In this document: one piece after another, positions 26,373 through 34,555 of the stretch
How the letters are laid out: each line of letters starts with the position of its first letter
Numbering within the stretch: the first letter of the stretch is position 1
Source: Myxococcales bacterium
GTDB taxonomy: Bacteria > Myxococcota > Bradymonadia > UBA7976 > UBA1532
Length of the DNA stretch: 43,620 bases
NCBI GenBank assembly: GCA_020633515.1
Contig: JACKDM010000042.1
Span: forward strand, 1-43,620
Reading direction: 5' to 3'
Position numbers and translations under genes: made by a program
The notes under the pieces: generated by a model
Seen by the model: the letters and a program-made list of their open reading frames with translations, nothing else
Told to the model about the DNA's origin: nothing
The model's database searches: none

Positions 26373-28673
26373 TCACCCCTTCGGCGCCTTGAACCCGATC
26401 CACCCCACCGCCGCCATCGCCGGCACCAGCAACAGATCCGCCAGCAACGCCAGCACCAGACACGCCGGCAGCATCGTCCCCAGGATCCACGCGCTGAAAT
26501 AATCGCTCGTCGCGAACGGCAAGAACCCCGCCGTCAGGATCACCGTCGTCATCACGATCGCCCGCCCCGCAAAATCGAACGTCCGCGCCAACGCCAGCCG
26601 CCGATCCGCCGTCCGCGCGCACTCGCTCCGATACCGCACCAGGAAGTGCACCGTATCGTCCACCCCGATCCCCACCGCGATCACCAGCACCACGAACACA
26701 TCACTGTCCGCCGTCGACCACATCCCCCCCAGCCACCCCACCAGCACCACCAGCGGAAACAGGTTCGGGATCATCGACCACAGCCCCGCCCCCAGCGCCC
26801 GCAGCGCCACCACCATCATCAGCGCGATCGTACCCACCGAAAACAGCAGCCCGTTGCGCTGCCCCGACAGGATCGCATCCAGCCAATCCCCCAGCAGATA
26901 GCTCATCCCCGACGGCTCCACCGTCGTCGCCGGATCCAGATATTCCCGCGCCAACGCCACCGCCGCGTCCCCCACCGCCTCGCTCGCCCGGAACCCGTTG
27001 TCCGACAGCCGCAACCGGATCCGCATCAGCCGCCGATCGAAGTCCACCACCTGCTCGAGCCCCTCGCCCCCCGCCATCTCGAACAACAGCAGATACTGCG
27101 CGAGCTGCGGCCGCGTCGTCGGCAGCGGCCCCCCCTCCGGCCCCGCCAGCGCCCCATGCAGCCGCCGCATCAGATCCACCAGACTCTGCGCATCATCCAC
27201 CAGCGGATGCGCCTCGATCGCCGCCTCCAGCCGCGCGATCGCCGCGAACCGCGCCGGATCCAGCAGCCCATCCACCGCCGGCGCGCTCACGTACAGATCC
27301 ACCACGTTCGTCCCCGCGAACCCCGCCTCGAACCACGCCACGTCCTGCCGCAGCCGATTCTCCGGCCCCATCCGCTCCACCACGTTCGTCTCGATCTGCA
27401 ACCCCAGCGCCCCATAGCCCGCAAGCCCCATCACCCCCAAAAACCCCCCGATCACCCACCACGGCCGCCCCACCGCCACCCGCCGAACCCCCCGCAGCAC
27501 GGCATCCAACGCCCGCTGCGCCCGCCCCGCGTCCACGCTCCCCCCCTCCCGCAACGCCGCCGGCGCCGGCATCAGGCTGAACACGATCGGCACCACCGTC
27601 ATCGCGATCAGCAACGCGATCGCCACCCCGAACCCCATCACCAACCCCGTCACCCGAAACACCGGCGTCGGCACGAACGACAGGCTCACGAACCCCAGGA
27701 ACGTCGTCAGCGACGTGAACAGGCACGCCCGCCCCACATCGACCCCCGCCGCGAACAACGCCTCGTCCTTGCTCTCCCGATGCCCCAGCTCGATCAGATA
27801 GGCGCTCACCAGATGCACGATGTCGCTGAACGCCACGATGAGGATCACCGACGGCACCAGCGCCATCATGATGCTCACCTCCCGATCCAGCAGCACCGCG
27901 AACCCCGCCGTCCACACCACCGCCAGCAGCGACACCCCCACCGCCAACGCCGCCGGCCACAGCCGCCCGAACAGCACCCACACCGTCACCAGCAACAGCC
28001 CCGCGCAGAACGGAAAGATCCGCACGATCGCCAGCTTCGTCTGCACGATCAGCTCCGCCACCGCCGCGATCTGCCCCACGTGATGCTGCCGATCCCGCGC
28101 GATCCCCTCCTCCGCCAGCACCGCCCCCGCCCGCTCCAGCAACAGCGGCCCCGTCTCCGCGTCCCGATCCCCATCCGGGTGCAGCTCGATGATGATCGCC
28201 GCCGCCGGCCCCGCCCGCGCCAGCAACGTATCGGCCACGAACGGATCGCGCCGCATCTCCTCCCGCAGCCGCGCGATCCCCGCCGCGTCCGCCGCCTCCG
28301 CCTCCTCCGCGTACGCCGTGATCGACAGCCCCCCCGCCCCCGCCTCGATCCGCCGCGCATCCAGCGGCGTCAGCACCTGCGCCACCTCCGGCCACTCTTC
28401 CAACCGCTCCGCGATCCGCGCCAGCCGCGCCCGGCTCTCCGCCCCCAACAGATCCGGCTCATCGAAGCCGATCACGATCAGCTCATCGCTCCCGAAGTCC
28501 GCCGCCCGCGTGAGGAAGCGCGCATAGGCCGGGCTATCCCCGAGGAACAACCGCGCGATCGACGACGCGAGCACGCCCTGACTCGCGATCACCCCCGCGG
28601 CGATGGTCACGAGCCCGACGACGACCAGCACCGCGAACCGATGCCGAAGAACAAGGCGGATCCAGGTACGCAT
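26373..28673 (-). CDS. RND/MMPL superfamily transporter
   Basis: A 766-residue RND-type transporter built from two homologous halves. Each half has one N-terminal helix, an extracytoplasmic domain and a block of about five helices. Segments include FAVLVVVGLVTIAAGVI at the start, VPSVILIVAFSDIVHLVSAYL in half one and VFVVLVIAVGIGVDDTVHFLV in half two, the latter being a typical GxxxD proton-relay helix. The length fits small MMPL/RND exporters, not AcrB-size pumps. The ATG at 28673 gives a normal start; upstream in-frame sequence is Cys/Gly-rich and not homologous. A TACCTT box lies 7 nt before the ATG and no Shine-Dalgarno is seen. The substrate is unknown; lipids are common for the group. 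Confidence 0.9.
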   Translation of the reverse strand: MRTWIRLVLRHRFAVLVVVGLVTIAAGVIASQGVLASSIARLFLGDSPAYARFLTRAADFGSDELIVIGFDEPDLLGAESRARLARIAERLEEWPEVAQVLTPLDARRIEAGAGGLSITAYAEEAEAADAAGIARLREEMRRDPFVADTLLARAGPAAAIIIELHPDGDRDAETGPLLLERAGAVLAEEGIARDRQHHVGQIAAVAELIVQTKLAIVRIFPFCAGLLLVTVWVLFGRLWPAALAVGVSLLAVVWTAGFAVLLDREVSIMMALVPSVILIVAFSDIVHLVSAYLIELGHRESKDEALFAAGVDVGRACLFTSLTTFLGFVSLSFVPTPVFRVTGLVMGFGVAIALLIAMTVVPIVFSLMPAPAALREGGSVDAGRAQRALDAVLRGVRRVAVGRPWWVIGGFLGVMGLAGYGALGLQIETNVVERMGPENRLRQDVAWFEAGFAGTNVVDLYVSAPAVDGLLDPARFAAIARLEAAIEAHPLVDDAQSLVDLMRRLHGALAGPEGGPLPTTRPQLAQYLLLFEMAGGEGLEQVVDFDRRLMRIRLRLSDNGFRASEAVGDAAVALAREYLDPATTVEPSGMSYLLGDWLDAILSGQRNGLLFSVGTIALMMVVALRALGAGLWSMIPNLFPLVVLVGWLGGMWSTADSDVFVVLVIAVGIGVDDTVHFLVRYRSECARTADRRLALARTFDFAGRAIVMTTVILTAGFLPFATSDYFSAWILGTMLPACLVLALLADLLLVPAMAAVGWIGFKAPKG

Positions 28674-28680
28674 GGCCGCG

Positions 28681-28686
28681 AAGGTA
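28681..28686 (-). promoter_or_regulatory. -10-like box 7 nt before the RND transporter start
   Basis: TACCTT on the minus strand (28686-28681) sits 7 nt before ATG 28673. The -35 candidate GTGTGC (28709-28704) with a 17-nt spacer is poor. It is listed because the arrangement recurs at other genes lacking a ribosome site. Confidence 0.3.
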
Positions 28687-28738
28687 CCCCAAGCGCCCCC
28701 CGCGCACACCTGCCCCGCGCCCCCGGCATCGCACCGGG

Positions 28739-28767
28739 GTGAACTCACGCCCCGACCCGGTTAGAAT
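28739..28767 (+). promoter_or_regulatory. Putative promoter of the lectin gene
   Basis: GTGAAC (28739-28744), 17 nt and TAGAAT (28762-28767). It would give a leader of about 37 nt containing GGAGG before ATG 28811. Confidence 0.45.
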
Positions 28768-28810
28768 GGCCCCTCGAACGGAGACCACCGAGGTCTTCGG
28801 AGGACGCTCG

Positions 28811-29290
28811 ATGAACCGACCGGCCCGGGCGCTCGCCGCCTTCGCCCTGCTCCTGCTCGCCCCCCCCGCGCCCGCCGCCCTGCCGGGTCCGGCCCCTGCC
28901 GACCTCGCGCCCGCCGCCGGACCCGCTGCCGCGCCCGCCGCCGGACCCGCTGCGCGACCCGCCGCCGACCCACCGCCGCGCCTGCCGACCGCGCCGCTGC
29001 GCCTGGCCGACCCCCGCCGCGCCTGCCGACCCTGCGCCCGCTGCCCTGCCGACCCTGCGCCCGCCGCCCCTGCCGACCTCGGCGTCTCCCTCGACCCCAC
29101 CCCCGCCGACCCCGGCGTCTCCTCCGACCCCACCGCCGACACCAACGCCTCGCTCGACGACACCCCGCCCCCGCCCCCAACGAATCAACCGACGACCCTG
29201 CGCCCCCGCCCCCCGCGCCGCCGCCGCGCCCGCCGAAGCCGCCCCGCCGACCTCCCCGACACCCCGCCCCCGCCGCCTCCGCCCCATCGC
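28811..29290 (+). CDS. Signal peptide and linker of a secreted ricin-type lectin (frameshifted N-terminal part)
   Basis: ATG 28811 has a clear GGAGG at about 28798. It opens MNRPARALAAFALLLLAPPA, a signal peptide cut near residue 22. The next 120 residues are Ala/Pro-rich with acidic pieces such as DLGVSLDPTPADPGVSSDPT. After the C-rich stretch at about 29161-29178 this frame becomes Pro/Arg-rich nonsense, while the lectin domain lies in another frame from about 29225 onward. The fragment is best read as the 5' part of the lectin gene at 29292-29942. At least two frame changes are needed to join them. Confidence 0.6.
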
Positions 29291-29291
29291 C

Positions 29292-29942
29292 ATGACCGGG
29301 ATCCGCATCTTCGGCGCCGACGGCCGCTGCCTCGACGCCCACGGCGGCCAGCAGACCACCGGCGCCCCCGTCGTCCTCGCCGCCTGCCACGGCCGCGCCG
29401 ACCAACGCTGGAGCCTCACCCCCGGCGGCCGGATCCGCGGCGCCGGCGGCCACTGCCTCGACGTCACCGGCCGCAGCCCCGGCGACCTCCTCCTCCCCGG
29501 CGCCGACGTCGTCATGACCCGCTGCGACGGCCGCGAAGACGACCAGACCTTCACCCGCACCCCCGGCGGCGAGCTCCGCGTACACGGCGACAACTGCCTC
29601 AGCCTCGACCGCCCCGCCAACGCCCCCCGCGTCCGCGTCGAGGTCCGCCCCTGCGACGGCGCCCCCGACCAGCGCTGGTACCTCGGCGCCCCCCCCGCGC
29701 CCGCCGTCCTCCGCCTCGCCGACGGCGACGGCCACTGCCCCGCCGGCTACGCCCCGCTCCCCGTCGCCGAAGCCACCGCCACCCTCGACACCGTCTGCCC
29801 GCTCCTCGGCCAGTGGCACACCGCCCGCCTCGGCGACGGCGGCTCCATCGACGGCCCCGGCTACGGCTGCGCCATCCGCGCCGAAGACCCCCGCCCCCTC
29901 GGCCACACCCTCTGCCGCCCCGCCCGCGCCAGACCCCGCTGA
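29292..29942 (+). CDS. Ricin B-type beta-trefoil lectin domain protein
   Basis: A 216-residue frame with one beta-trefoil. Three repeats show GADGRCLDAHGG...DQRWSL, GAGGHCLDVTG...DDQTFTR and HGDNCLSLDRP...DQRWYL; these are the QxW-type motifs, the middle one being degenerate. Such domains bind sugars, often in secreted enzymes. The last 75 residues form a Cys-containing extension (DGHCPAGYAPL, DTVCPLL, GYGCAIR, HTLCRP). The ATG at 29292 lacks a ribosome site and a signal peptide; a signal peptide in another frame starts at 28811, so this is probably the 3' part of one gene. Its stop lies 3 nt from that of the convergent PAP2 gene. Confidence 0.75.
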   Translation: MTGIRIFGADGRCLDAHGGQQTTGAPVVLAACHGRADQRWSLTPGGRIRGAGGHCLDVTGRSPGDLLLPGADVVMTRCDGREDDQTFTRTPGGELRVHGDNCLSLDRPANAPRVRVEVRPCDGAPDQRWYLGAPPAPAVLRLADGDGHCPAGYAPLPVAEATATLDTVCPLLGQWHTARLGDGGSIDGPGYGCAIRAEDPRPLGHTLCRPARARPR

Positions 29943-29945
29943 AGC

Positions 29946-30797
29946 TCACGCCGCCCGCGGCGCCCCCAGCCCCAACCGCACGAACACCCACGGCGCCCCG
30001 CCGCCCACCCACACCCCCAGCAGCAGATAGCGCACGAAGCCCGCCCCCGACCCCGTCGCGCCCACCGCCCCCAACAGCGCCTTGAGCCCCACATAGAAGA
30101 ACGCCACCCCTGCGAACCCCACCACCAACCCCACCACCCACGCCCTCGCCGACCGCCGCAACGTCGGCAGCCCCCGCGCCTCCACCCACAGCGCGCTCGC
30201 CCACAGCCCCACCAGCACCGCCCCCGACTTCAGCGCCGTCCGCTCCAGATCATCCACCCACAGCGCCAACGCCAGCACCGGCAACGCCAGCAGCCACGCC
30301 GCCACCGGCGCCCGCCGCGCCAGCCCCGGCCCCAGCCCCGACTCGTACAGCCACAGCGCCGCCCCCACCGCCACCAGCCCCAGCCCCGCGCCCGCCACCA
30401 CGTCCCGCGGCCAGTGAACCCCCAGATACACCCGCGACACCATCACCCCCGCCACCAACACCACCGCCCCCACCGCGAACCACGGCCGCCGCAGCTCCAC
30501 CGCCAGCCACCCCCAGAACGCCGCCGAGATCTGCGCGTGCCCGCTCGGGAAGCTGAACCCCTCCGCCACCGCCAGATGCGGCGTCGGCGGCCGACTCACC
30601 GCGAAGCTCTCCTTGAGCACCGCGTTGAGCACCACCGTCACCAGGAACACCAACCCCAGCCGCGCCCCCGCCGTCCGCCGCCACAGCCAGTAGATCGGCG
30701 GCAGCGCCACCAGAAAGAACAGCTCGCTCCCCAACACGCTCAGCGCCCGCATCAGCGCGGTGAGCGCCGGCGAGCGCCACTCGGCGAAGAACTCCAT
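29946..30797 (-). CDS. PAP2 superfamily phosphatase
   Basis: A 283-residue membrane protein with the three phosphatase motifs: KESFAVSRPPTP (K-x6-RP), PSGHAQ and SRVYLGVHWPRDV (SR-x5-H-x3-D). About six to eight helices surround them. PAP2 membrane enzymes dephosphorylate lipid phosphates such as phosphatidate or undecaprenyl diphosphate. The C-terminal 120 residues add further helices beyond the phosphatase core. ATG 30797 has GGGAG 8 nt upstream. A TAGGAT box at 30832-30827 could be its -10. Confidence 0.9.
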   Translation of the reverse strand: MEFFAEWRSPALTALMRALSVLGSELFFLVALPPIYWLWRRTAGARLGLVFLVTVVLNAVLKESFAVSRPPTPHLAVAEGFSFPSGHAQISAAFWGWLAVELRRPWFAVGAVVLVAGVMVSRVYLGVHWPRDVVAGAGLGLVAVGAALWLYESGLGPGLARRAPVAAWLLALPVLALALWVDDLERTALKSGAVLVGLWASALWVEARGLPTLRRSARAWVVGLVVGFAGVAFFYVGLKALLGAVGATGSGAGFVRYLLLGVWVGGGAPWVFVRLGLGAPRAA

Positions 30798-31004
30798 GCG
30801 ATAACTCCCACCGCGACCAGACCGCCATCCTAGCCCGAAAGTGCGTGAGTTGCCTGCTGCGCGCCACGATCCCGCATCCCAGGCGGCTCTGCTCGGCCTC
30901 GCCATGCTCGCCCCACCGGCGCCCGCGCATGGGATCCTGTCATCCCGCCGTGCCATCCCGCCCCCGCGTAAGCGCCTCCCCGATGCCACTGCTGACACAC
31001 CCCG

Positions 31005-31034
31005 TTGACCCCACCCCCCCCGCTGCCCTACCGT
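31005..31034 (+). promoter_or_regulatory. Putative promoter of the 31083 gene
   Basis: TTGACC (31005-31010), an 18-nt spacer and TACCGT (31029-31034). The start would be near 31041 with GGAG at 31071-31074 before the ATG. The rest of 30798-31082 shows no gene that I can support. Confidence 0.45.
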
Positions 31035-31082
31035 CACCCCCGAGCCATCGCCCCCCGCGCCATCGCCCCCGGAGCCCCGCCC

Positions 31083-31391
31083 ATGTCACCCGATGCCATC
31101 GCCCGCGCCGCCGCCGACCGCCTCGCCCCCCGCCTCGGCCGCCGCTTCCCCGCCGCCGTCGACCGCGCCCTCACCACCGACACCCCCCCGCCCCCCGCCG
31201 CGCTCGACACCATCGCCGCCTGGCTCGTCCGCGCCGCCCGCGCCCTCGACGACGCCGACCGCAGCGACCCCGACGCCGCCGTCGAGCGCCACCTCCACAC
31301 CCTCGGCCGCCCCGCCGGCGCCAGCCCCGCCATCGCCCGCGCCGTCCTCGCCGCGCTCCTCGACGCCGCCACCGAAGCCCACGCCGCCTGA
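31083..31391 (+). CDS. Small helical hypothetical protein
   Basis: A 102-residue protein, not recognised. It begins MSPDAIARAAADRLAPRLGR and appears almost entirely helical and Ala-rich, with no TM segment or signal peptide. ATG 31083 has GGAG 8 nt upstream and a promoter-like sequence before it. It lies 71 nt upstream of the AAA-like ATPase gene and could be co-transcribed. Confidence 0.6.
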   Translation: MSPDAIARAAADRLAPRLGRRFPAAVDRALTTDTPPPPAALDTIAAWLVRAARALDDADRSDPDAAVERHLHTLGRPAGASPAIARAVLAALLDAATEAHAA

Positions 31392-31462
31392 CCGGCCGCG
31401 GACACTTCCCCCCCGCCCGCTCCTAGTCCCCGCCGCCCACCGGCCCGACCCCAGGGAGCGCC

Positions 31463-32965
31463 GTGCACGCCGCCGCCGTCCCCCGCCGCCGCTTCACCCT
31501 CCACGGCGCCTGCGAGCCCGCGCTGCACCACCGCCTCGACCCGCTCGCCCGCCTCCCCGACGCCCACCGCCTCCTCACCAGCGGCGCCGCCTGCGCCCTC
31601 CGCGCCCCGCCCGCCGGCGGCCGCACCACCCACCTCCTCGCGCTCGCCGAGCGCCTCGCCGCCGACGGCCACCCCATCGTCTGGCTCCCCGGCGCCGCCC
31701 TCGACCTCGACCCGGCCGACCTCACCCACGCCGAGCACGCCCTCCTCGACCGCCTCCGCCACGCCGCCGAGCGCGCCCCCGCCGAGCTGCGCCCCGCCGG
31801 CTGGCGCAGCGGCGGCCCCTGGCAATGCCTCGCCGTCGCCCTCGACGACTGGCGCCGCGCCATCCCCCGCCCCCCCGTCGTCATCGTCGACGACCTCGAC
31901 CGCCTCGCCCGCCCCGTCGCCGGCCTCCTCCGCGCCCAGCTCGCCACCGCCAGCGTCCCCGTCGTCATCGCCGGCGTCGACGACCCCCGCGGCGCCGACC
32001 CCTACCGCCTCGGCCGCGGCGCCCCCACCCTCCGCGTCCCCGCCTTCGACGCCGCCGAGGTCGAGGCCCTCTACCGCCAGCACGCCGAGGCCACCGGCCA
32101 GCGCTTCACCCCCGACGCCGCGCAGCGCGCCGCCGCCTGGAGCGGCGGCCACCCCTGGCTCGTCACCGCCATCGCGCAGGAGATCGTCGAAGGCCTCGCC
32201 GTCGAAGGCGCCGTCGACGCCCGCCACGTCGACCGCGCCGCCGCCCGCCTCCTCGCCGCCTGGCCCGCCTGGTTCGAAGGCCTCGCCCGCGCCCTCGACC
32301 GCGCCGCCGTCGCCCGCGTCCTCTGGCCGCTCCTCGTCGGCGCCGTGCCCGAAGGCCCCACCGTCGCCGCCGACCTCGACGCCGCCTGGGCCGCCGGCCT
32401 CCTCACCGCCGACGGCGCCCGCGCCGCCGGCGCGCTCCCCCTCGCCGCCGCGATCCGCCTCGCCGCCGCCGGCCTCGACCGCCGCCTCCCCCTCGTCGGC
32501 GACTGCCGCCGCCCCGACGGCGGCTTCGACCTCCCCCGCGCCATGAGCGCCTTCTCCTCCGCCTGGAAGTCCCGCGGCGCCCGCATCGTCGCCGAGCACG
32601 TCCGCCCCGACCACGCCCCGATCCTCGCCGCCGCGAGCCTCATGAACCGCCTCCTCCCGCCCGGCGCCGGCCGCTGGACCGCCGCCTTCGGCCTCGGCCA
32701 CCTCGCGCTCCGCATCGAGCTCCCCCTCGCCGCCCGCAGCCGGCAGCGCGCGGCCCTCATCATCAAGGTGCGCCGCCCCGGCGAGCCGCAGCCGCTCGAA
32801 GACGGCCTCGCCGCCGTCGACCGCGCGCTGCACGGCGAGGCCGAGGGCGAGGGCGCGCTCATCCTCTTCGACGGCCGCCAGCCCGGCACCACCCTGCCCG
32901 GCGGCGCCCGCCTCGCCTGGGAGCAGAGCCCCGCCGGCCGCGAGGTCGTCGTCGTCCGCGGGTGA
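31463..32965 (+). CDS. AAA-like ATPase domain protein with degenerate P-loop and a nuclease-like tail
   Basis: A 500-residue protein. The N-terminus FTLHGACEPALHH and the P-loop site resemble the AAA-like (AAA_35) group, in which APRQTGKTT is usual. Here the site reads APPAGGRTTH (about residues 48-57) with Arg in place of the key Lys. A Walker B-like PPVVIVDDLDRL follows at about 140. SGGHPWLVTAIAQEI is typical of this group's helical lid. The C-terminal 60 residues (ALIIKVRRPGEPQPLEDGL, then GALILFDGRQ) match the PD-(D/E)xK-like tail found in many members. GTG 31463 follows GGGAG. Cellular role is unknown; loss of the Lys suggests weak or no ATP hydrolysis. Confidence 0.75.
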   Translation: MHAAAVPRRRFTLHGACEPALHHRLDPLARLPDAHRLLTSGAACALRAPPAGGRTTHLLALAERLAADGHPIVWLPGAALDLDPADLTHAEHALLDRLRHAAERAPAELRPAGWRSGGPWQCLAVALDDWRRAIPRPPVVIVDDLDRLARPVAGLLRAQLATASVPVVIAGVDDPRGADPYRLGRGAPTLRVPAFDAAEVEALYRQHAEATGQRFTPDAAQRAAAWSGGHPWLVTAIAQEIVEGLAVEGAVDARHVDRAAARLLAAWPAWFEGLARALDRAAVARVLWPLLVGAVPEGPTVAADLDAAWAAGLLTADGARAAGALPLAAAIRLAAAGLDRRLPLVGDCRRPDGGFDLPRAMSAFSSAWKSRGARIVAEHVRPDHAPILAAASLMNRLLPPGAGRWTAAFGLGHLALRIELPLAARSRQRAALIIKVRRPGEPQPLEDGLAAVDRALHGEAEGEGALILFDGRQPGTTLPGGARLAWEQSPAGREVVVVRG

Positions 32966-32990
32966 CAGCGCCGCGCGCGCCCGCTACCGT
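32962..32990 (+). promoter_or_regulatory. Putative promoter of the hydrolase gene, leaderless arrangement
   Basis: GTGACA (32962-32967), a 17-nt spacer and TACCGT (32985-32990) end 6 nt before ATG 32997. The -35 overlaps the stop codon of the ATPase gene. No Shine-Dalgarno is present. Confidence 0.5.
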
Positions 32991-32996
32991 CGCGCG

Positions 32997-33851
32997 ATGC
33001 ACCGCGAACCCGTCACCGTCGAGGCCCCCGACGGCCGCCCCATCGCCGCCGTCCGCCACCCCGCCCCGGCGCCCCGCGCCGTCGCCGTCATCCGCGGCGG
33101 CACCGCCATCCGCCAGCGCTTCTACGCCCGCTTCGCCGCCTGGCTCGCCGCCCACGGCATCACCACCTGGACCTTCGACTACCGCGGCATCGGCGACAGC
33201 CGCCGCCCCGGCCCGCTCCGCCGCGAGCCCGCCACCTACCTCGACTGGGCGCTCCGCGACGCCCCCGCCGTCGCCGCCCGCGCCGCCGCCGAGCACCCCG
33301 CGCTCCCGCTCATCGCCATCGGCCACAGCTTCGGCGCGCAAGCCCTCGGCCTCGACCCCGCGCCCGACCGCTACGCCGCCGCGCTCCTCATCGCCGCCGG
33401 CACCGGCCAGCCGCGCCACTGGCCGATCCCCCACCGCTTCGGCCTCTGGACGCTGTGGCGGGTGATGCCGCTGATCGCGATGACGCTCGGCCACGTCCCC
33501 GGCCGCCTCGGCCTCGGCGAAGACCTGCCCGCCGGCGCCGCCCGCGACTGGGCGCGCTGGTGCCGTCACCCCGCCTTCCTGCGCGGCGTGCTCGGCCCCG
33601 AGGTCGCGCGACACGGCGAGTGGCGCGCGCCGCTGACGATGATGAGCTTCGCCGACGACGCCTACGCGCCGCCGGGATCGGCCGCCGAGCTCTTCGAGTG
33701 GTATGCCCGGGCGCCGGGCGCGCTGCACGACCGCGACGCCGGCCCGGCCGGGCACTTCGGCTTCTTCCGCGGCGACGCCGCCGACGCGCTCTGGCCGCGG
33801 GCCCTGCGTCACATCGAGCGGATGCTCGCGGCGCCGGTCAGTGGCCGGTGA
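32997..33851 (+). CDS. Alpha/beta hydrolase
   Basis: A 284-residue serine hydrolase of the COG4757-like group. VAVIRGGTAIRQRFYARFAA is the oxyanion region, TTWTFDYRGIGDSRRP the next strand, and IAIGHSFGAQALG (near residue 108) the nucleophile elbow with Ser. A late Asp in MMSFADDAYAPPGS and His in GPAGHFGFFRG complete a likely triad. No signal peptide is seen. The substrate is unknown. The ATG lacks a ribosome site but follows a promoter at close range. Its 3' end overlaps a convergent small gene by 14 nt. Confidence 0.9.
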   Translation: MHREPVTVEAPDGRPIAAVRHPAPAPRAVAVIRGGTAIRQRFYARFAAWLAAHGITTWTFDYRGIGDSRRPGPLRREPATYLDWALRDAPAVAARAAAEHPALPLIAIGHSFGAQALGLDPAPDRYAAALLIAAGTGQPRHWPIPHRFGLWTLWRVMPLIAMTLGHVPGRLGLGEDLPAGAARDWARWCRHPAFLRGVLGPEVARHGEWRAPLTMMSFADDAYAPPGSAAELFEWYARAPGALHDRDAGPAGHFGFFRGDAADALWPRALRHIERMLAAPVSGR

Positions 33852-34017
33852 CGAGGCTGACGATACGTGAGGGCAGGCCGCTCCACTGCAACAGGATCAG
33901 CAGCAGCATCGGCAGGACCAGGATGTAGATCAGGGGCTTGAGCGCGAGCTCTTCGGTCTGGATCTCGGGCTTCTTCTCTTCGCCGTGCTTCTCGGGCACG
34001 AGGGGCGTGGTCGCCAT
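33838..34017 (-). CDS. Small single-TM protein
   Basis: A 59-residue protein with an acidic cytoplasmic N-terminus (KHGEEKKPEIQTEEL) and one TM helix, PLIYILVLPMLLLILLQW (about 29-46). ATG 34017 has GGAG 7 nt upstream. It is not recognised. It overlaps the end of the hydrolase gene on the other strand by 14 nt. Confidence 0.6.
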   Translation of the reverse strand: MATTPLVPEKHGEEKKPEIQTEELALKPLIYILVLPMLLLILLQWSGLPSRIVSLVTGH

Positions 34018-34126
34018 GATGACGCTCCGGGGGCGCGGTACTGCGCGCAATCAATCGGGGATTCGGCCACGGCGCACCACGCGCCGGACCGCGGCTCACA
34101 TCGCGGACGCGGGGGCGAAGGGCGCG

Positions 34127-34495
34127 CTAGGGCGCGCTGCGATGGGCCTGCCCGGAGCGACGCACCCGATAGATCGGGGCGCGGGAGCGGCTGAGGGTGG
34201 TGGGATCGAGCGCGACGACCCGCGCCGCGAACGGGCGGATCGCGCGCGCCGGCAGCAGCAGCGGCGCCGGCGGTCGGTGGTCGGGGAGCTGGTACTCGGC
34301 CCCGACCGTCCAGCTCGGCACCGCGGGCGCGGTGACGTGCAGATCGACGGCGAGGGTGGTGGCGTGGACCGCGCGAACGACCGGCGCCGCCGCGGCGGGG
34401 CGCACCGTCGGCAGCAGCCAGAAGGCGAAGAGCGCGAGCGGCAGCAAGGGCCGCAAGGTTCTCAGGAGAGGTCGCACGGCCATGAGATTGAGCAC
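34127..34495 (-). CDS. Secreted hypothetical protein
   Basis: A 122-residue protein with a signal peptide: basic start, hydrophobic LLPLALFAFWLLP, cleavage near RPAAAA (about residue 36). The mature part is strand-rich (HATTLAVDLHVTAPAVPSWTVGAEYQLPD) with a basic C-terminus. It is not recognised. GTG 34495 is preferred because GGAGG lies at 34505-34501; ATG 34483 is an alternative. It lies about 60 nt downstream of the DUF4846 gene and may belong to the same transcript. Confidence 0.6.
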   Translation of the reverse strand: MLNLMAVRPLLRTLRPLLPLALFAFWLLPTVRPAAAAPVVRAVHATTLAVDLHVTAPAVPSWTVGAEYQLPDHRPPAPLLLPARAIRPFAARVVALDPTTLSRSRAPIYRVRRSGQAHRSAP

Positions 34496-34555
34496 CGGCG
34501 CCTCCGGGTGCAACGGCGATCTCATCGACTCGCCAAGACCCGCTCGCAGAGCCGA

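Larger units (their letters stand above)
24039..26392 (+). pseudogene. Zinc metalloprotease with lipobox-like start, broken by about nine frame changes
   Basis: A protein-like reading exists only if the frame changes repeatedly at C-rich tracts. The pieces are a lipobox LLTGC (Cys codon 24349-24351) followed by a Pro-rich linker; strand-rich segments such as ATWIAIAPPDTRARLTLTA, SLAELAGDATVTLTVEAIP and TWRITARAQDRATAPITIT; then a long open stretch, about 25170-26280. This last part holds VILHELGHHIAAVYS (HExxH, about 25581) and AWSEGFATFHASYLL, a zincin layout in which the Glu of SEG would be the third ligand. Conserved motifs survive, so the shifts are recent or are sequence errors. The HELGHH region has no start codon in its own frame. 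It is probably a secreted metallopeptidase. The start is uncertain; ATG 24039 enters only Pro/Arg-rich repeats. Confidence 0.6.
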
